DNA of 44,143 bases from Hyphomicrobiales bacterium (GCA_026400435.1 JAPLOZ010000107.1:1-44143), one strand, 5' to 3'. Shown: positions 8,107-16,775, counted from the stretch's first letter. Numbers and translations: made by a program. Notes: a model not told the origin generated them from the sequence alone.

Positions 8107-8136
8107 TTGACGCAGCGAATGCCTCGTTATTAGTTT
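8107..8136 (+). promoter_or_regulatory. Candidate sigma-70-type promoter for epimerase/binding-protein genes
   Basis: TTGACG (8107-8112) is followed 18 bases later by TAGTTT (8131-8136). The position, about 25 bases before the ATG at 8160 and next to the proposed operator, fits the promoter of the plus-strand half of the sugar locus. The -10 match is weak, and TTATTA a few bases earlier is an alternative. Confidence 0.35.
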
Positions 8137-8159
8137 AACCCCACCTTCGGGAGGAAGGA

Positions 8160-9140
8160 ATGCTGATCCTCGTTACTGGCGCAACCGGCAAGGTCGGGCG
8201 GAACCTCGTTTCACGCCTGATCGCGGATTCGCGTTTCGCCGGCGCCAGGGTTCGTGCGCTGTGCCACAACCGGACCTTGCCGCAAACCGATCGCGTCGAG
8301 GTGGTGAAGGGTTCGATCGCCGACCGCGCGGTGGTGGCGAACGCGCTGCGCGACGTCACCCACATCGTGCATCTGGCGACCTGCAAGGAAATAGCCGAAG
8401 ACGTGATGGACGTCACGGTCAAGGGCCTGTTCTGGCTGCTCGAGGAGTTTCGCGCGAGCAAGAGCGCGCGGCAATTCGTGCTGATCGGCGGCGACGCCGG
8501 CATCGGTCATTATTTTTACCGGCACGACGGGCCGATCACCGAGAATGCCCCGCACATGGCCTATCCCGGCTGCTACGCGCTTTCGAAGGTTCTGGAAGAG
8601 GTGATGCTTGAGCAGTTCGGCATCCAGTACGACCTGAACGGGTGTTGCCTGCGCGCGCCGTGGATCATGGAAAAGGACGATTTCCGCTACACGCTTTCGT
8701 TTGGCGACGACCTGTTTGGTGGCCCGGACTGGAAAACGATGGTGCCGGCCAACGATGCGAAGCGCTACGCCGGCAAGGGTACCGTTCCGCTGCTCAAGGA
8801 TGCCGACGGCAGGCCCCTGAAGCGCAATTTCGTGCATGCGGACGATCTCGTTTCCGCCATCCTGGCGGCGATCGACAATCCACGCGCCAAACGCCAGCTC
8901 TTCAACATTTCGATGGACCGCCCGGTCGATTACGGCGAACTGGCGGACTATCTCGCGCGGACGCGCGGTCTGGACTCAATCGAGGTCCCAAGCCGGTTCC
9001 ATTCCAACTGGATGGACAACAGCAAGGCCAAATACCTGCTTGGCTGGCAACCGGAATACGACCTCGAAAAGCTTGTCGATTCGGCATGGGAATACGAACG
9101 CGCGGAAGATGATCCCCGCGTCGTATACTATCCGGGTTGA
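8160..9140 (+). CDS. NAD-dependent epimerase/dehydratase-family (extended SDR) protein
   Basis: A 326-residue extended SDR probably acting on a sugar or nucleotide sugar in the cytoplasm. The N-terminal GATGKVG (7-13) is the TGxxGxxG dinucleotide site, and the catalytic pair is Tyr 139 and Lys 143 in YALSK. At the position where the family usually has a Ser/Thr after the fourth strand (xxSS), this protein reads FVLIGGDAG, so the third catalytic residue is not obvious. A strong GGGAGGAAGG site precedes the ATG. It is the first plus-strand gene of the sugar locus, 51 bases ahead of the binding protein. A sugar dehydrogenase that feeds the lactonase at 11143 is one reading; an epimerase is another. 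Confidence 0.85.
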   Translation: MLILVTGATGKVGRNLVSRLIADSRFAGARVRALCHNRTLPQTDRVEVVKGSIADRAVVANALRDVTHIVHLATCKEIAEDVMDVTVKGLFWLLEEFRASKSARQFVLIGGDAGIGHYFYRHDGPITENAPHMAYPGCYALSKVLEEVMLEQFGIQYDLNGCCLRAPWIMEKDDFRYTLSFGDDLFGGPDWKTMVPANDAKRYAGKGTVPLLKDADGRPLKRNFVHADDLVSAILAAIDNPRAKRQLFNISMDRPVDYGELADYLARTRGLDSIEVPSRFHSNWMDNSKAKYLLGWQPEYDLEKLVDSAWEYERAEDDPRVVYYPG

Positions 9141-9191
9141 TATCGTCGGCGGTCGCCTTCGCGGCCGTCTTTCATCAGGGAGGAATATGGA

Positions 9192-10187
9192 ATGAGGAAA
9201 CTACTTTTGCTTGCCGCGACAGCGGCAATGGCCTTCGGCGCCAGCCAGGCCATGTCACAGGAGAAGAAGCAGCTCGTGATCGTCGTGAAGGGGCTCGACA
9301 ACCCCTTCTTCGAAGCGATCAACCAGGGCTGCCAGAAGTGGAACAGCGAGAACGCCAGCTCGGAATACGAGTGCTTCTACACCGGTCCGGCATCGACGTC
9401 GGATGAAGCCGGCGAAGCGCAGATCGTCGCCGACATGCTTGCAAAGCCGTCGACCGTCGCCATCGCGATTTCGCCGTCCAACGCCAAGCTGATCGCCCAG
9501 ACGATCAAGAGCGCGGCGCCGACGATCCCGGTGATGACGCTTGACGCCGACCTCGCCAAGGAAGACGCCGCGCTGCGCAAGACCTATCTCGGCACCGACA
9601 ACTACCTGATGGGCAAGCGAATCGGCGACTACATGAAGCAGGCCAAGCCGAGCGGCGGCAAGGTTTGCTCGATCCAGGGCAACCCGGGCGCCGACAACAT
9701 CCTGCGCCGTGCTCAGGGCTGGCGCGATTCCCTTTCGGGCCAGGAAGGTCTGACGGAGCTGAAGGGTGAAGGCGGCTGGACCGAAGTGGCTGGTTGCCCC
9801 GTGTTCACCAACGATGACGGCGCCAAGGGCGTTCAGGCGATGACCGATATCCTCGCCGCCAACCCCGATCTCGCCGGCTTCGGCATCATGGGCGGCTGGC
9901 CGCTGTTCGGCGCGCCGCAGCCCTATCGCGACCTGTTCAAGCCTTTGGCCGACAAGATCGCGAGCAACGAGTTCGTGATTGGCGCCGCCGACACCATCGG
10001 CGATGAAGTCGCGATCGCCAAGGAAGGCCTCGTGACCGCTCTTGTGGGACAGCGTCCGTTCGAGATGGGCTACAAGGCCCCGTCGGTGATGATCGACCTG
10101 GTCACCGGCAAGGAAGTTGCCGACCCGGTCTTCACCGGTCTCGACGAATGCACCAAGGACACCACCGACACCTGCATCCAGAAGTAG
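9192..10187 (+). CDS. Periplasmic sugar-binding protein of ABC transporter
   Basis: A 331-residue solute-binding protein of the RbsB/FrcB (Peripla_BP_4) family that captures a sugar in the periplasm and delivers it to the permease at 6180-7175. Residues 1-22 are a Sec signal peptide (MRKLL, hydrophobic core, SQAMSQ cleavage region). The mature start KKQLVIVVKGLDNPFFEAI is typical. The mature chain contains six cysteines (in QGC, YEC, KVC, AGC, DEC and DTC contexts), which suggests up to three disulfides and is more than usual for this family. A perfect hairpin terminator follows the stop. Separation from the permease and ATPase by a divergent promoter fits joint control by one operator. Confidence 0.93.
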   Translation: MRKLLLLAATAAMAFGASQAMSQEKKQLVIVVKGLDNPFFEAINQGCQKWNSENASSEYECFYTGPASTSDEAGEAQIVADMLAKPSTVAIAISPSNAKLIAQTIKSAAPTIPVMTLDADLAKEDAALRKTYLGTDNYLMGKRIGDYMKQAKPSGGKVCSIQGNPGADNILRRAQGWRDSLSGQEGLTELKGEGGWTEVAGCPVFTNDDGAKGVQAMTDILAANPDLAGFGIMGGWPLFGAPQPYRDLFKPLADKIASNEFVIGAADTIGDEVAIAKEGLVTALVGQRPFEMGYKAPSVMIDLVTGKEVADPVFTGLDECTKDTTDTCIQK

Positions 10188-10196
10188 TCGACAATC

Positions 10197-10226
10197 GAGG
10201 ACGCGCCCGTTCGCGGGCGCGTCCTC
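10197..10226 (+). terminator. Rho-independent-type hairpin after the binding-protein gene
   Basis: GAGGACGCGCCCG (10197-10209), a TTCG tetraloop (10210-10213) and CGGGCGCGTCCTC (10214-10226) form a perfect 13-bp stem 9 bases after the stop codon. Only a short pyrimidine tract follows. It may terminate transcription or stabilise the abundant binding-protein mRNA. Confidence 0.8.
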
Positions 10227-10277
10227 TCCTTGCTGTAGCCAGCTATTGGTGACATAGGCTCGGCAGGGGGTAAATTC

Positions 10278-11045
10278 ATGCGTCGCAACAAGGATACAAT
10301 GTCCGTGGCCGGCCCTGCATCTGTCGAACGAGGCAAGGGATCGGGGGCGGCGCTTGTCGCCGGCGGCAGCGTTCATGCCGCGCTTGCCAACGAGATCGGC
10401 CTGCGGATCGTGCGCGGCGACTACCCTCCGGGCACCATCCTGCCCAACGAAGCCAAGTGGTCTGAAACCTTCGAAGTCAGCCGCTCCGCGGTGCGCGAAG
10501 CGATCAAGATGCTGATGGCAAAGAGCCTGCTTGCCTCGCGCCCCAAGGTGGGGAGTTGGGTCGAGCCGCGCGAGCGGTGGAACCTGCTCGACCGCGACGT
10601 GCTTGGCTGGTACGCGATGGCGCCGGATCGTGAATCATTCCTGCGCACGGTGCAGGAGTTCCGCTACATCATCGAACCCGAGGCGACGGCGCTCGCAGCC
10701 GAGCGCCGCAGCGACCAAGAGATGGCCGAGATCAGCGCGGCGTGCCGCGACATGGGCGAGGCTTCCTCGCTGGCGACCCGCACCCAGGCCGACACGCGCT
10801 TCCATCTTGCCATTCTGCGCGCGTCCGGCAACGAACTGCTGGTGCCGCTCGGCGTGCTTATCGAATCGGCGCTGAACAACCTCTTCGTTTATGTCACGCG
10901 CGAGACCAATGACGTGGCCCATGCGCAGAAGCTGCACGAAGCGATCGAGCGCAACATAAGGCTGCAAAGGCCTGATGCCGCGCGCGCGGCGGTGCGTAAG
11001 CTGCTCGCCAACACCGACCAGGTGATCATCCGCGAACGCCGCTGA
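10278..11045 (+). CDS. FadR-subfamily GntR transcriptional regulator
   Basis: A 255-residue regulator with an N-terminal winged HTH (about 33-98, including VSRSAVREAIKMLMAKSLL) and a C-terminal all-helical FCD effector domain (about 115-245). DTRFHLAILRASGN carries the Asp/His metal-ligand pattern typical of FCD domains, which sense small organic acids. The length is normal. GGGGG precedes the ATG. It lies downstream of the sugar-binding protein and upstream of the lactonase-like gene and likely controls the whole divergent locus, probably through the dyad at 8081-8091. The effector is presumably a pathway sugar acid; this is inference. Confidence 0.9.
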   Translation: MRRNKDTMSVAGPASVERGKGSGAALVAGGSVHAALANEIGLRIVRGDYPPGTILPNEAKWSETFEVSRSAVREAIKMLMAKSLLASRPKVGSWVEPRERWNLLDRDVLGWYAMAPDRESFLRTVQEFRYIIEPEATALAAERRSDQEMAEISAACRDMGEASSLATRTQADTRFHLAILRASGNELLVPLGVLIESALNNLFVYVTRETNDVAHAQKLHEAIERNIRLQRPDAARAAVRKLLANTDQVIIRERR

Positions 11046-11142
11046 TCGATCGGGGATCGCGCGGCCAGCGGGAAATTCCTGGCGGCGTTCAACGTCCGGT
11101 GGTGCGGTCGCCCGGTGATCACCTGCCGCACAGGAGGAAAAC

Positions 11143-11997
11143 GTGCTCGTCGATACGCATCTGCATCTCATCGACCGGGCGCGTCTCACCTACCCCTGGC
11201 TTGTTGGCGAACCCGCACTCGATCGTGACTTCCTGTACGACGAATATGCGCGCGACGCCGAGCGCGCCGGAATAACAGACGTGCTGCACATGGAGGTGGA
11301 TGTCGCGCCGTCCGACATTGCGGGGGAGATCGAGTTCGTCCGGGCGCAGTCGACCAGGCCCGGCAACCTGATCCGGGGCGCCATTGCAGCGTGCCGTCCC
11401 GAGGAACAGGGTTTCGCGGCCGCGCTGGATCGCGCGATTGGCGATCCCTTCGTGAAGGGGCTCCGGCGCATCCTGCACACCGTTTCCGACGACATATCGC
11501 AAATGCCGCTGTTCCGCGAGAATATCGGACGGCTTTCCGGCACCCGCCTGACTTTCGACATCTGCATGTTTCCGCGGCAGAAGCCGCTGGCGCTGGCCCT
11601 TGCGACACTGACGCCGGGCGTAACCTTCATCCTCGACCATTGCGGCGTGCCTGACATCAAGGGCGGCGATTTCGACGCCTGGAAGCGCGGCATTTGCGAG
11701 ATCGCGGAGCGGCAGAACGTTGTCGCCAAGATATCGGGCATCGTCGCGTACGCCGACAGCGGCGCGTGGTCGGCCGACACGCTGCGCCCCTATGTCGAAC
11801 ACGTGGTGGAATGTTTCGGCTGGGAGCGCGTGGTGTGGGGCAGTGACTGGCCGGTGTGCGTGCCGGGCGGCGGCCTGCTTGCCTGGGTGGCGGCGACCCA
11901 TGCCGTGCTGTCGGGCTGCTCCAACGACGAGCGCGACAGGCTGTTCTGGAAAAACGCCGACCGCATCTGGCAACTCGGACTGGCTGTCGTGCGTTAG
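11143..11997 (+). CDS. Amidohydrolase-family protein, sugar lactonase-like
   Basis: A 284-residue TIM-barrel metallohydrolase of the amidohydrolase 2 family. The N-terminal VDTHLHLIDRARLTYPWL and later ILDHCGVPDIK and WGSDWPV are the pattern of L-fuconolactonase/L-rhamnonolactonase-like enzymes, which open the lactone made by a sugar dehydrogenase. The metal ligand set HxH (6-8), the His of DHCG and the Asp of GSDWP are present. Start is GTG preceded by AGGAGG. Within the locus it fits an oxidative route (dehydrogenase, lactonase, sugar acid). The later enzymes, a dehydratase and an aldolase, are not in this window. Confidence 0.82.
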   Translation: MLVDTHLHLIDRARLTYPWLVGEPALDRDFLYDEYARDAERAGITDVLHMEVDVAPSDIAGEIEFVRAQSTRPGNLIRGAIAACRPEEQGFAAALDRAIGDPFVKGLRRILHTVSDDISQMPLFRENIGRLSGTRLTFDICMFPRQKPLALALATLTPGVTFILDHCGVPDIKGGDFDAWKRGICEIAERQNVVAKISGIVAYADSGAWSADTLRPYVEHVVECFGWERVVWGSDWPVCVPGGGLLAWVAATHAVLSGCSNDERDRLFWKNADRIWQLGLAVVR

Positions 11998-12051
11998 AGG
12001 GCTCCAGGGGCCTTTCAATGGCCTGCAACGCCTCTTTGGACAGTCCGCCGC

Positions 12052-13578
12052 ATGTGGTTGGTTATCGGCATCCTGGTCGTGGCCGCGATTCTGGCGCTCG
12101 CGGCATATGGACGTTTCTCCGAACGGACCGCCGGCGAACACAGTTCGGCTTTCAGCCTTTCTCCAAGTGCGACCTGGCTCGACCGGGCGCTGTCCCGGCT
12201 GACCGCAGCCAATGACGGCAGGACGGGGCTAAGGCTGCTTGTCGACAATGTCGAGGCATTCGCGCTGCGGGCGGCTTCGGCGCGCTCTGCCGAGCGCAGC
12301 CTCGACCTGCAATATTACTACTGGAAGGACGACCTCACCGGAAGCCTGCTTGCCGACGAGGTCCTGATGGCCGCCGACCGGGGCGTGCGAGTGCGGCTGC
12401 TGCTTGACGACGTCAATGCGTGGGGTCGGGACTCCAGTTACCGCGCACTCGACCGGCATGCCAATATCGAGGTCAGGCTCTTCAACCCGATACGCTGCCG
12501 CGAAGGCGCACTGCTACGGGGCGTCGAGATGGCGCTTCGATGCTGGAGCCTCAATCGCAGGATGCACCACAAAGCCTGGATCGCCGACGGCCGCGTCGCT
12601 TTCGTGGGTGGGCGCAATGTTGGCGACGCCTATTTCGATGCCTCGCAAGAGTCCAATTTTCGCGACACGGACCTGATGGTTCTAGGCCCCGCGGTGCAGC
12701 AGACGGAGGAGATGTTCGACCGCTACTGGAACAGCGCCATGGTCTCACCTATCCGCAAGCTGTCGGACTGGTCGCGCCGCGCCGACCTTGCCCGGCTGCG
12801 AAAACGCATCGACGGCATCGCGGGCGCCACACGCTCCACACCGTACCTCGAGCGCGTCCGCAGCGGCGCGGCCGCGCGCGGCCTTGCGTCCGGTGAAGGC
12901 ATCCACTGGGTGACCTCGGCCCAAATCGTCTCCGACCCTCCCGGAAAGGCCGCTTCGGCGCGGGACGACGGCTGGCTGCTGGGCGCACTGCTGCCGGTCA
13001 TCACTTCGGCAAGAAAGAGCATCGCGATCACGTCGCCCTATTTCATCCCGCTCGACAGCGGCGCGCGGCTCCTTCTCCGGCTGGCAGGCGCGGGCGTCTC
13101 GATCTCGGTGCTGACCAATTCGCTGGCCGCCACCGACGTTACGGCCGTGCATGGAGCATATAGCCGCTTCCGCAAGCCGCTGCTGGCCGGCGGCATCCGC
13201 CTCTTCGAACTGCGCGCGCGCGACGCACGCAAGGACGTGTCGCTGTTCGGCTCGCGGGGCGCCAGCCTGCATACGAAAGCGTTCGTGGTCGACGGCCATA
13301 TCGGCTTTGTCGGCTCGTTCAATTTCGACCCGCGCTCCGTCTCGCTGAACACCGAGATGGGACTGCTTTTCGACGACGCCGGGTTGGCAGGGGAAATGCA
13401 CGCGGTCTATGCCAAGGAGACGGCCACCAAGCGCAGCTACAAGCTTGTTCTGTCGGGCGATGCCGTGGCATGGCAGGACGGCAGTGCAAGCGTGCTCGAC
13501 AGCGAGCCCGAGGCCAGCCTGCGCCGCCGCGTCGTCGCCGCCGCCGCCAGCTTCCTGCCGGTCGAATCGCAGCTCTGA
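12052..13578 (+). CDS. Phospholipase D-family protein, cardiolipin synthase-like
   Basis: A 508-residue membrane-anchored PLD-superfamily enzyme with a single N-terminal transmembrane segment (about 1-20). Two HKD motifs are intact: H172-x-K174 in HHKAWIADG followed by VGGRN, and H407-x-K409 in HTKAFVVDG followed by GSFN. This is the layout of bacterial cardiolipin synthases (ClsC-like) and related phosphatidyltransferases, which join two phospholipids or transfer phosphatidyl groups at the inner membrane. LQYYYWKDD before the first motif is also typical. The ATG lacks a strong ribosome site. It is followed by an EEP-family gene in the same direction. Confidence 0.85.
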   Translation: MWLVIGILVVAAILALAAYGRFSERTAGEHSSAFSLSPSATWLDRALSRLTAANDGRTGLRLLVDNVEAFALRAASARSAERSLDLQYYYWKDDLTGSLLADEVLMAADRGVRVRLLLDDVNAWGRDSSYRALDRHANIEVRLFNPIRCREGALLRGVEMALRCWSLNRRMHHKAWIADGRVAFVGGRNVGDAYFDASQESNFRDTDLMVLGPAVQQTEEMFDRYWNSAMVSPIRKLSDWSRRADLARLRKRIDGIAGATRSTPYLERVRSGAAARGLASGEGIHWVTSAQIVSDPPGKAASARDDGWLLGALLPVITSARKSIAITSPYFIPLDSGARLLLRLAGAGVSISVLTNSLAATDVTAVHGAYSRFRKPLLAGGIRLFELRARDARKDVSLFGSRGASLHTKAFVVDGHIGFVGSFNFDPRSVSLNTEMGLLFDDAGLAGEMHAVYAKETATKRSYKLVLSGDAVAWQDGSASVLDSEPEASLRRRVVAAAASFLPVESQL

Positions 13579-13588
13579 GGAGGCGCTG

Positions 13589-13640
13589 AAGCCGGCGTTA
13601 CGCGCCGGTAACGCAACGTTCATCGCCGAGCCGGCTTTTA
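13589..13640 (+). terminator. Nested inverted repeats after the PLD gene, terminator-like
   Basis: An outer pair AAGCCGGC (13589-13596) and GCCGGCTT (13630-13637), the latter running into TTTT, encloses an inner pair GCGTTAC (13595-13601) and GTAACGC (13608-13614). The two structures share two bases and so may be alternatives. They probably reduce read-through into the next gene. Confidence 0.4.
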
Positions 13641-13695
13641 CTCGGGGATAGGTGCGGCTATCACTGTCGCGACGCTTCGCATCCAAGGCTGATTC

Positions 13696-14613
13696 ATGCT
13701 CAAGAGCCGCCTCGCATTCCTGGACCCGGTGCTGCTTGCGCGCCTCAGGAAGAATACGAGGTTCAACGCGATCAAGCTGCGGTTGCGCAGCCGGCTGCAA
13801 GCGATGCAGTCGTCGGGAGAATCGGCGTCGCCCAAGCGCAGCGTGGAAGCCGACGGCGACCATGAACTGGTCGTCGCCTCCTACAACATCCACAAATGCG
13901 TAGGCACCGATGGCCGCTTCGAACCGGCCCGGATCGCCTCGGTGATCGCCGAACTGGACGCCGACGTCGTGGCGATCCAGGAGGCCGACAAGCGGTTCGG
14001 CCGCCGCCATGGACTGCTGGACCTGCAGGCGCTGGAGAAGGCGTCCGGCCTCAGCCACATAGCGACCTCGGAGGGCGCAGACGGGCATGGATGGCATGGC
14101 AATGCGCTGTTTCTGCGCAAGGGAACCGTGCGCGACATGCGCCGCCTGGCGCTGCCGGGCGCCGAGCCGCGCGGCGCGCTGGTGGTCGACCTCGACCTTC
14201 CGACCGGGCCGCTGCGCCTTGTCGCGGCCCATCTCGGGCTGCTTCGTCGCAGCCGCCGCTGGCAGGTTCGCTCGATCCTCGACGCGATCGACCAGGGGCC
14301 GCGCATGCCAATCCTGCTGGTCGGCGATCTCAACGAATGGCGACCCGGGCGAAAATCCTCGCTGCATGAGCTGAGACCGGTCTTCGGACCGCTCAGCCAT
14401 AACCATTTCTCGTTTCCGTCCTACTTTCCGGTCGTGGCGCTGGACCGCGTCATAGGCTCTCCCGGACTGGTGACGGCGATGGGTGTGCATGACAGCAAGC
14501 TCGCCCGCGTCGCCTCGGATCACCTGCCGCTCAAGGCGACGATCGACATTGCCGCGGCTGTGAAGGAAATGCGCGGCCATGACGACGTGGTGCTGACGGC
14601 GGTGGGCGGCTAG
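13696..14613 (+). CDS. Endonuclease/exonuclease/phosphatase (EEP) family protein
   Basis: A 305-residue Mg-dependent phosphodiesterase-fold protein. The EEP signature residues appear in order: Asn in YNIHKC (about 64), Glu in AIQEADKRFG (about 97), His in AAHLG, Asp and Asn in GDLNEW, and the terminal SDHLP, whose His is the general base. No signal peptide or membrane segment is clear; the N-terminal ~50 residues are basic and probably disordered. Members cleave nucleic acids or phospholipid head groups. Adjacency to a PLD-type phospholipid enzyme makes lipid metabolism plausible, but this is inference. Confidence 0.82.
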   Translation: MLKSRLAFLDPVLLARLRKNTRFNAIKLRLRSRLQAMQSSGESASPKRSVEADGDHELVVASYNIHKCVGTDGRFEPARIASVIAELDADVVAIQEADKRFGRRHGLLDLQALEKASGLSHIATSEGADGHGWHGNALFLRKGTVRDMRRLALPGAEPRGALVVDLDLPTGPLRLVAAHLGLLRRSRRWQVRSILDAIDQGPRMPILLVGDLNEWRPGRKSSLHELRPVFGPLSHNHFSFPSYFPVVALDRVIGSPGLVTAMGVHDSKLARVASDHLPLKATIDIAAAVKEMRGHDDVVLTAVGG

Positions 14614-14709
14614 CTCGATAGATGGCAGCCGCCTTCCCGACACCCGTTGCGCTCGCCTTCAAAGACGGGCATTTGTGCCGCCAAGGCAGTTCTCCGGAGA
14701 AATTTCGAC

Positions 14710-15876
14710 ATGGCCGAGACATTTGTGATCGCCCAGGGCGGCGGACCGACTGCGGTGATCAACCAGACCGTCGCGGGAGCCGCGCTGGAAATCCGCAAGC
14801 GCCATCCGGGGGCACGTGTGCTCGGCGCGCGCCACGGGGTGCGCGGCGTGCGCGACGGAGACTTCGTGGTGCTGTCGGACCTTTCGGAGGAACAACTGCG
14901 CCTGTTCGGAGGGACGCCAAGCTCGGGCCTCGGTTCGACCCGTGACAAGCCCGATGCCGCCTATTGCGACCTGGTGTTGAAGGGGCTGAAAAAAGCGGAC
15001 GCGCAGGCGTTCATCTATATCGGCGGCAACGACACATCAGGCACCCAGCAAATCCTGACCGATGCGTCCGGCGGCTCGATCGCCTTCGTTCATGCACCCA
15101 AGACCATCGACAATGACCTGGTCGAGAACGACCACACGCCAGGCTTCATCTCCGCCGCCGAATTCGTCGCCGGCGCGTTCCTGTCGGTCGATCTCGACTT
15201 CCGCGCGCTGCCCGGCGTCTATGTGGCGATCGTGATGGGCCGTCACGCCGGCTTCCTGACGGCGGCATCGGCAGCATGGCGGCTCGACGCCGAAAGCGGC
15301 CCGCATCTGATCTACGTGCCCGAGCGCGCCTTCTCCGTCGAGCGCTTCATCGACGACGTCAAGCGCACGATGGGCAAGCACAAACGTTGCATCGTCGCCG
15401 TCTCCGAAGGCGTCCAGACCGCAAGCGGGACTTCGCTGGTCGAAAGCATCGTCGGGCCGGACAAGGTGGAACGCGACGCGCATGGCAACGTGAAGCTGTC
15501 AGGCAGCGATCTCAACCGCGCGTTCGAGCATGCGCTGGCCGAGGGATTGCCCGGAGCGCGCGCCCGCGTCGATGCGCTGGGCTACATGCCGCGCGGATAC
15601 ATCGGGGCGATCAACAAGGTCGACAGCCAGGAAGCTTTCGACGCCGGCGTGCATGCCGTCGAAGCCGCGGCGCGAGGCGGCGGTTCGGTGGCGCTCCAGT
15701 ACGACGGCGCAAAGACGGTGATGAAGATCATCCCGCTTTCCTCGGTCGCCGCCAAGACCCGCCACATGCCGGAGGACTTCCTGACGACCGAAGGCACCGG
15801 CCTGACTGCAAAAGGCATGGCCTATTTGGAGCGGCTCGTGCCGAAGAAATACGCCGTCGGCACGCCATTCGTCTAG
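14710..15876 (+). CDS. 6-phosphofructokinase, pyrophosphate-dependent type
   Basis: A 388-residue PfkA-superfamily enzyme that interconverts fructose 6-phosphate and fructose 1,6-bisphosphate. Key sites are GGGPTAVIN (10-18), GGNDTSGT (105-112), PKTIDNDL (130-137, the fructose-6-phosphate/catalytic loop with Asp as base) and MGRHAGF. The Asp after GGN stands where ATP-using enzymes have Gly; this is the accepted marker for pyrophosphate as phosphoryl donor, and the length fits the PPi group. I chose the ATG at 14710, preceded by GGAGA, over the more upstream in-frame ATG at 14647. A PFK is notable in a rhizobium, since that group normally uses Entner-Doudoroff and lacks ATP-PFK. Confidence 0.87.
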   Translation: MAETFVIAQGGGPTAVINQTVAGAALEIRKRHPGARVLGARHGVRGVRDGDFVVLSDLSEEQLRLFGGTPSSGLGSTRDKPDAAYCDLVLKGLKKADAQAFIYIGGNDTSGTQQILTDASGGSIAFVHAPKTIDNDLVENDHTPGFISAAEFVAGAFLSVDLDFRALPGVYVAIVMGRHAGFLTAASAAWRLDAESGPHLIYVPERAFSVERFIDDVKRTMGKHKRCIVAVSEGVQTASGTSLVESIVGPDKVERDAHGNVKLSGSDLNRAFEHALAEGLPGARARVDALGYMPRGYIGAINKVDSQEAFDAGVHAVEAAARGGGSVALQYDGAKTVMKIIPLSSVAAKTRHMPEDFLTTEGTGLTAKGMAYLERLVPKKYAVGTPFV

Positions 15877-15974
15877 ACGCCCGCAATCGGCCTGCCGAAT
15901 CCAGATGGCTGAAATTCCAGCTTTGGCCTACCGTTGCTGGGCGGATTGCGATTCCGCCCCGCAGGGTGTCGCCC

Positions 15975-16775
15975 ATGCCTGATCATCGAAGCTGGCGCCG
16001 CCGGCTTTACGCCAACCTGCACCCGCCGGCATGGCGCAGGCGCGGCCTGTCGCCGCTCAACCGCTTCATTGCGCTCGCCATCGTCCTTGCGGTCGGCCTT
16101 GCCATACTGCAGAGCGAGCCGACCCTATACGTGGGCAACGAGTGGATCTTCCGCGCGCTCGAACTTGTCTTCGCGGTGATCTTTCTTGCCGAATATGTCG
16201 GCCGCATCTGGATCGCGGGCGAAAACCCCGACTTCGGCCCCACGCTGCGCGGCCGGCTGCGCTATGCGCTGTCCGTGCCCGCGCTGATCGACCTCGTCGC
16301 GCTCGCAAGCATGTTCGCAACCCTGATGGGTCCGCAGGGCGCCATTCTCAGGCTTTTCCGGCTGGTCCGCATCGTCGCGCTTGCCAAGATCGGCCGCTAT
16401 TCTTCCGCGCTCAATGCGATCGGCCAGGCCATCCATTCGCGCCGATACGAACTGTCCATGAGCCTGGTCATTGCCGGCCTGCTGCTGGTGATCTCCTCTA
16501 CGCTGCTCTATTTGGTCGAGGGCGAGGGGCAGCCGGACGATTTCGGCTCGATCCCGCGCGCCATGTGGTGGTCGATTGCCACCCTGACAACCGTTGGCTA
16601 CGGCGATGCGTATCCGATAACGCCGCTCGGCAAGATTCTCGCAGGCCTGACCGCGCTGACGGGCATAGGCCTGATCGCCATGCCGACCGGCATCCTGGCG
16701 TCGGCCTTCAGCGACGCCCTGCAACGCCAGCGCGAGGCGCGCGAGGAAAGCATCAAGAAGCGCGAGGAGACCTGA
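15975..16775 (+). CDS. Voltage-gated-type potassium channel
   Basis: A 266-residue six-transmembrane cation channel subunit. The pore loop carries the K+ selectivity filter TVGYGD (about 206-211) within WSIATLTTVGYGDAYP. An S4-like helix RLFRLVRIVALAKIGR precedes a KvAP-style S4-S5 linker, and only about four to five basic residues are spaced in it. A hydrophilic, charged C-terminal tail (QRQREAREESIKKREE) may form a short coiled coil for tetramer assembly. No RCK/TrkA domain is attached. The ATG at 15975 is chosen because the protein N-terminus then matches the family; the frame stays open far upstream only because it overlaps the phosphofructokinase gene. Confidence 0.88.
   Translation: MPDHRSWRRRLYANLHPPAWRRRGLSPLNRFIALAIVLAVGLAILQSEPTLYVGNEWIFRALELVFAVIFLAEYVGRIWIAGENPDFGPTLRGRLRYALSVPALIDLVALASMFATLMGPQGAILRLFRLVRIVALAKIGRYSSALNAIGQAIHSRRYELSMSLVIAGLLLVISSTLLYLVEGEGQPDDFGSIPRAMWWSIATLTTVGYGDAYPITPLGKILAGLTALTGIGLIAMPTGILASAFSDALQRQREAREESIKKREET

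Noticed and set aside
12745..14643. A 632-codon open frame on the minus strand across the PLD and EEP genes
   Set aside because: It covers two well-supported plus-strand genes; the low-complexity Arg/Ala/Asp/His translation has no domain.
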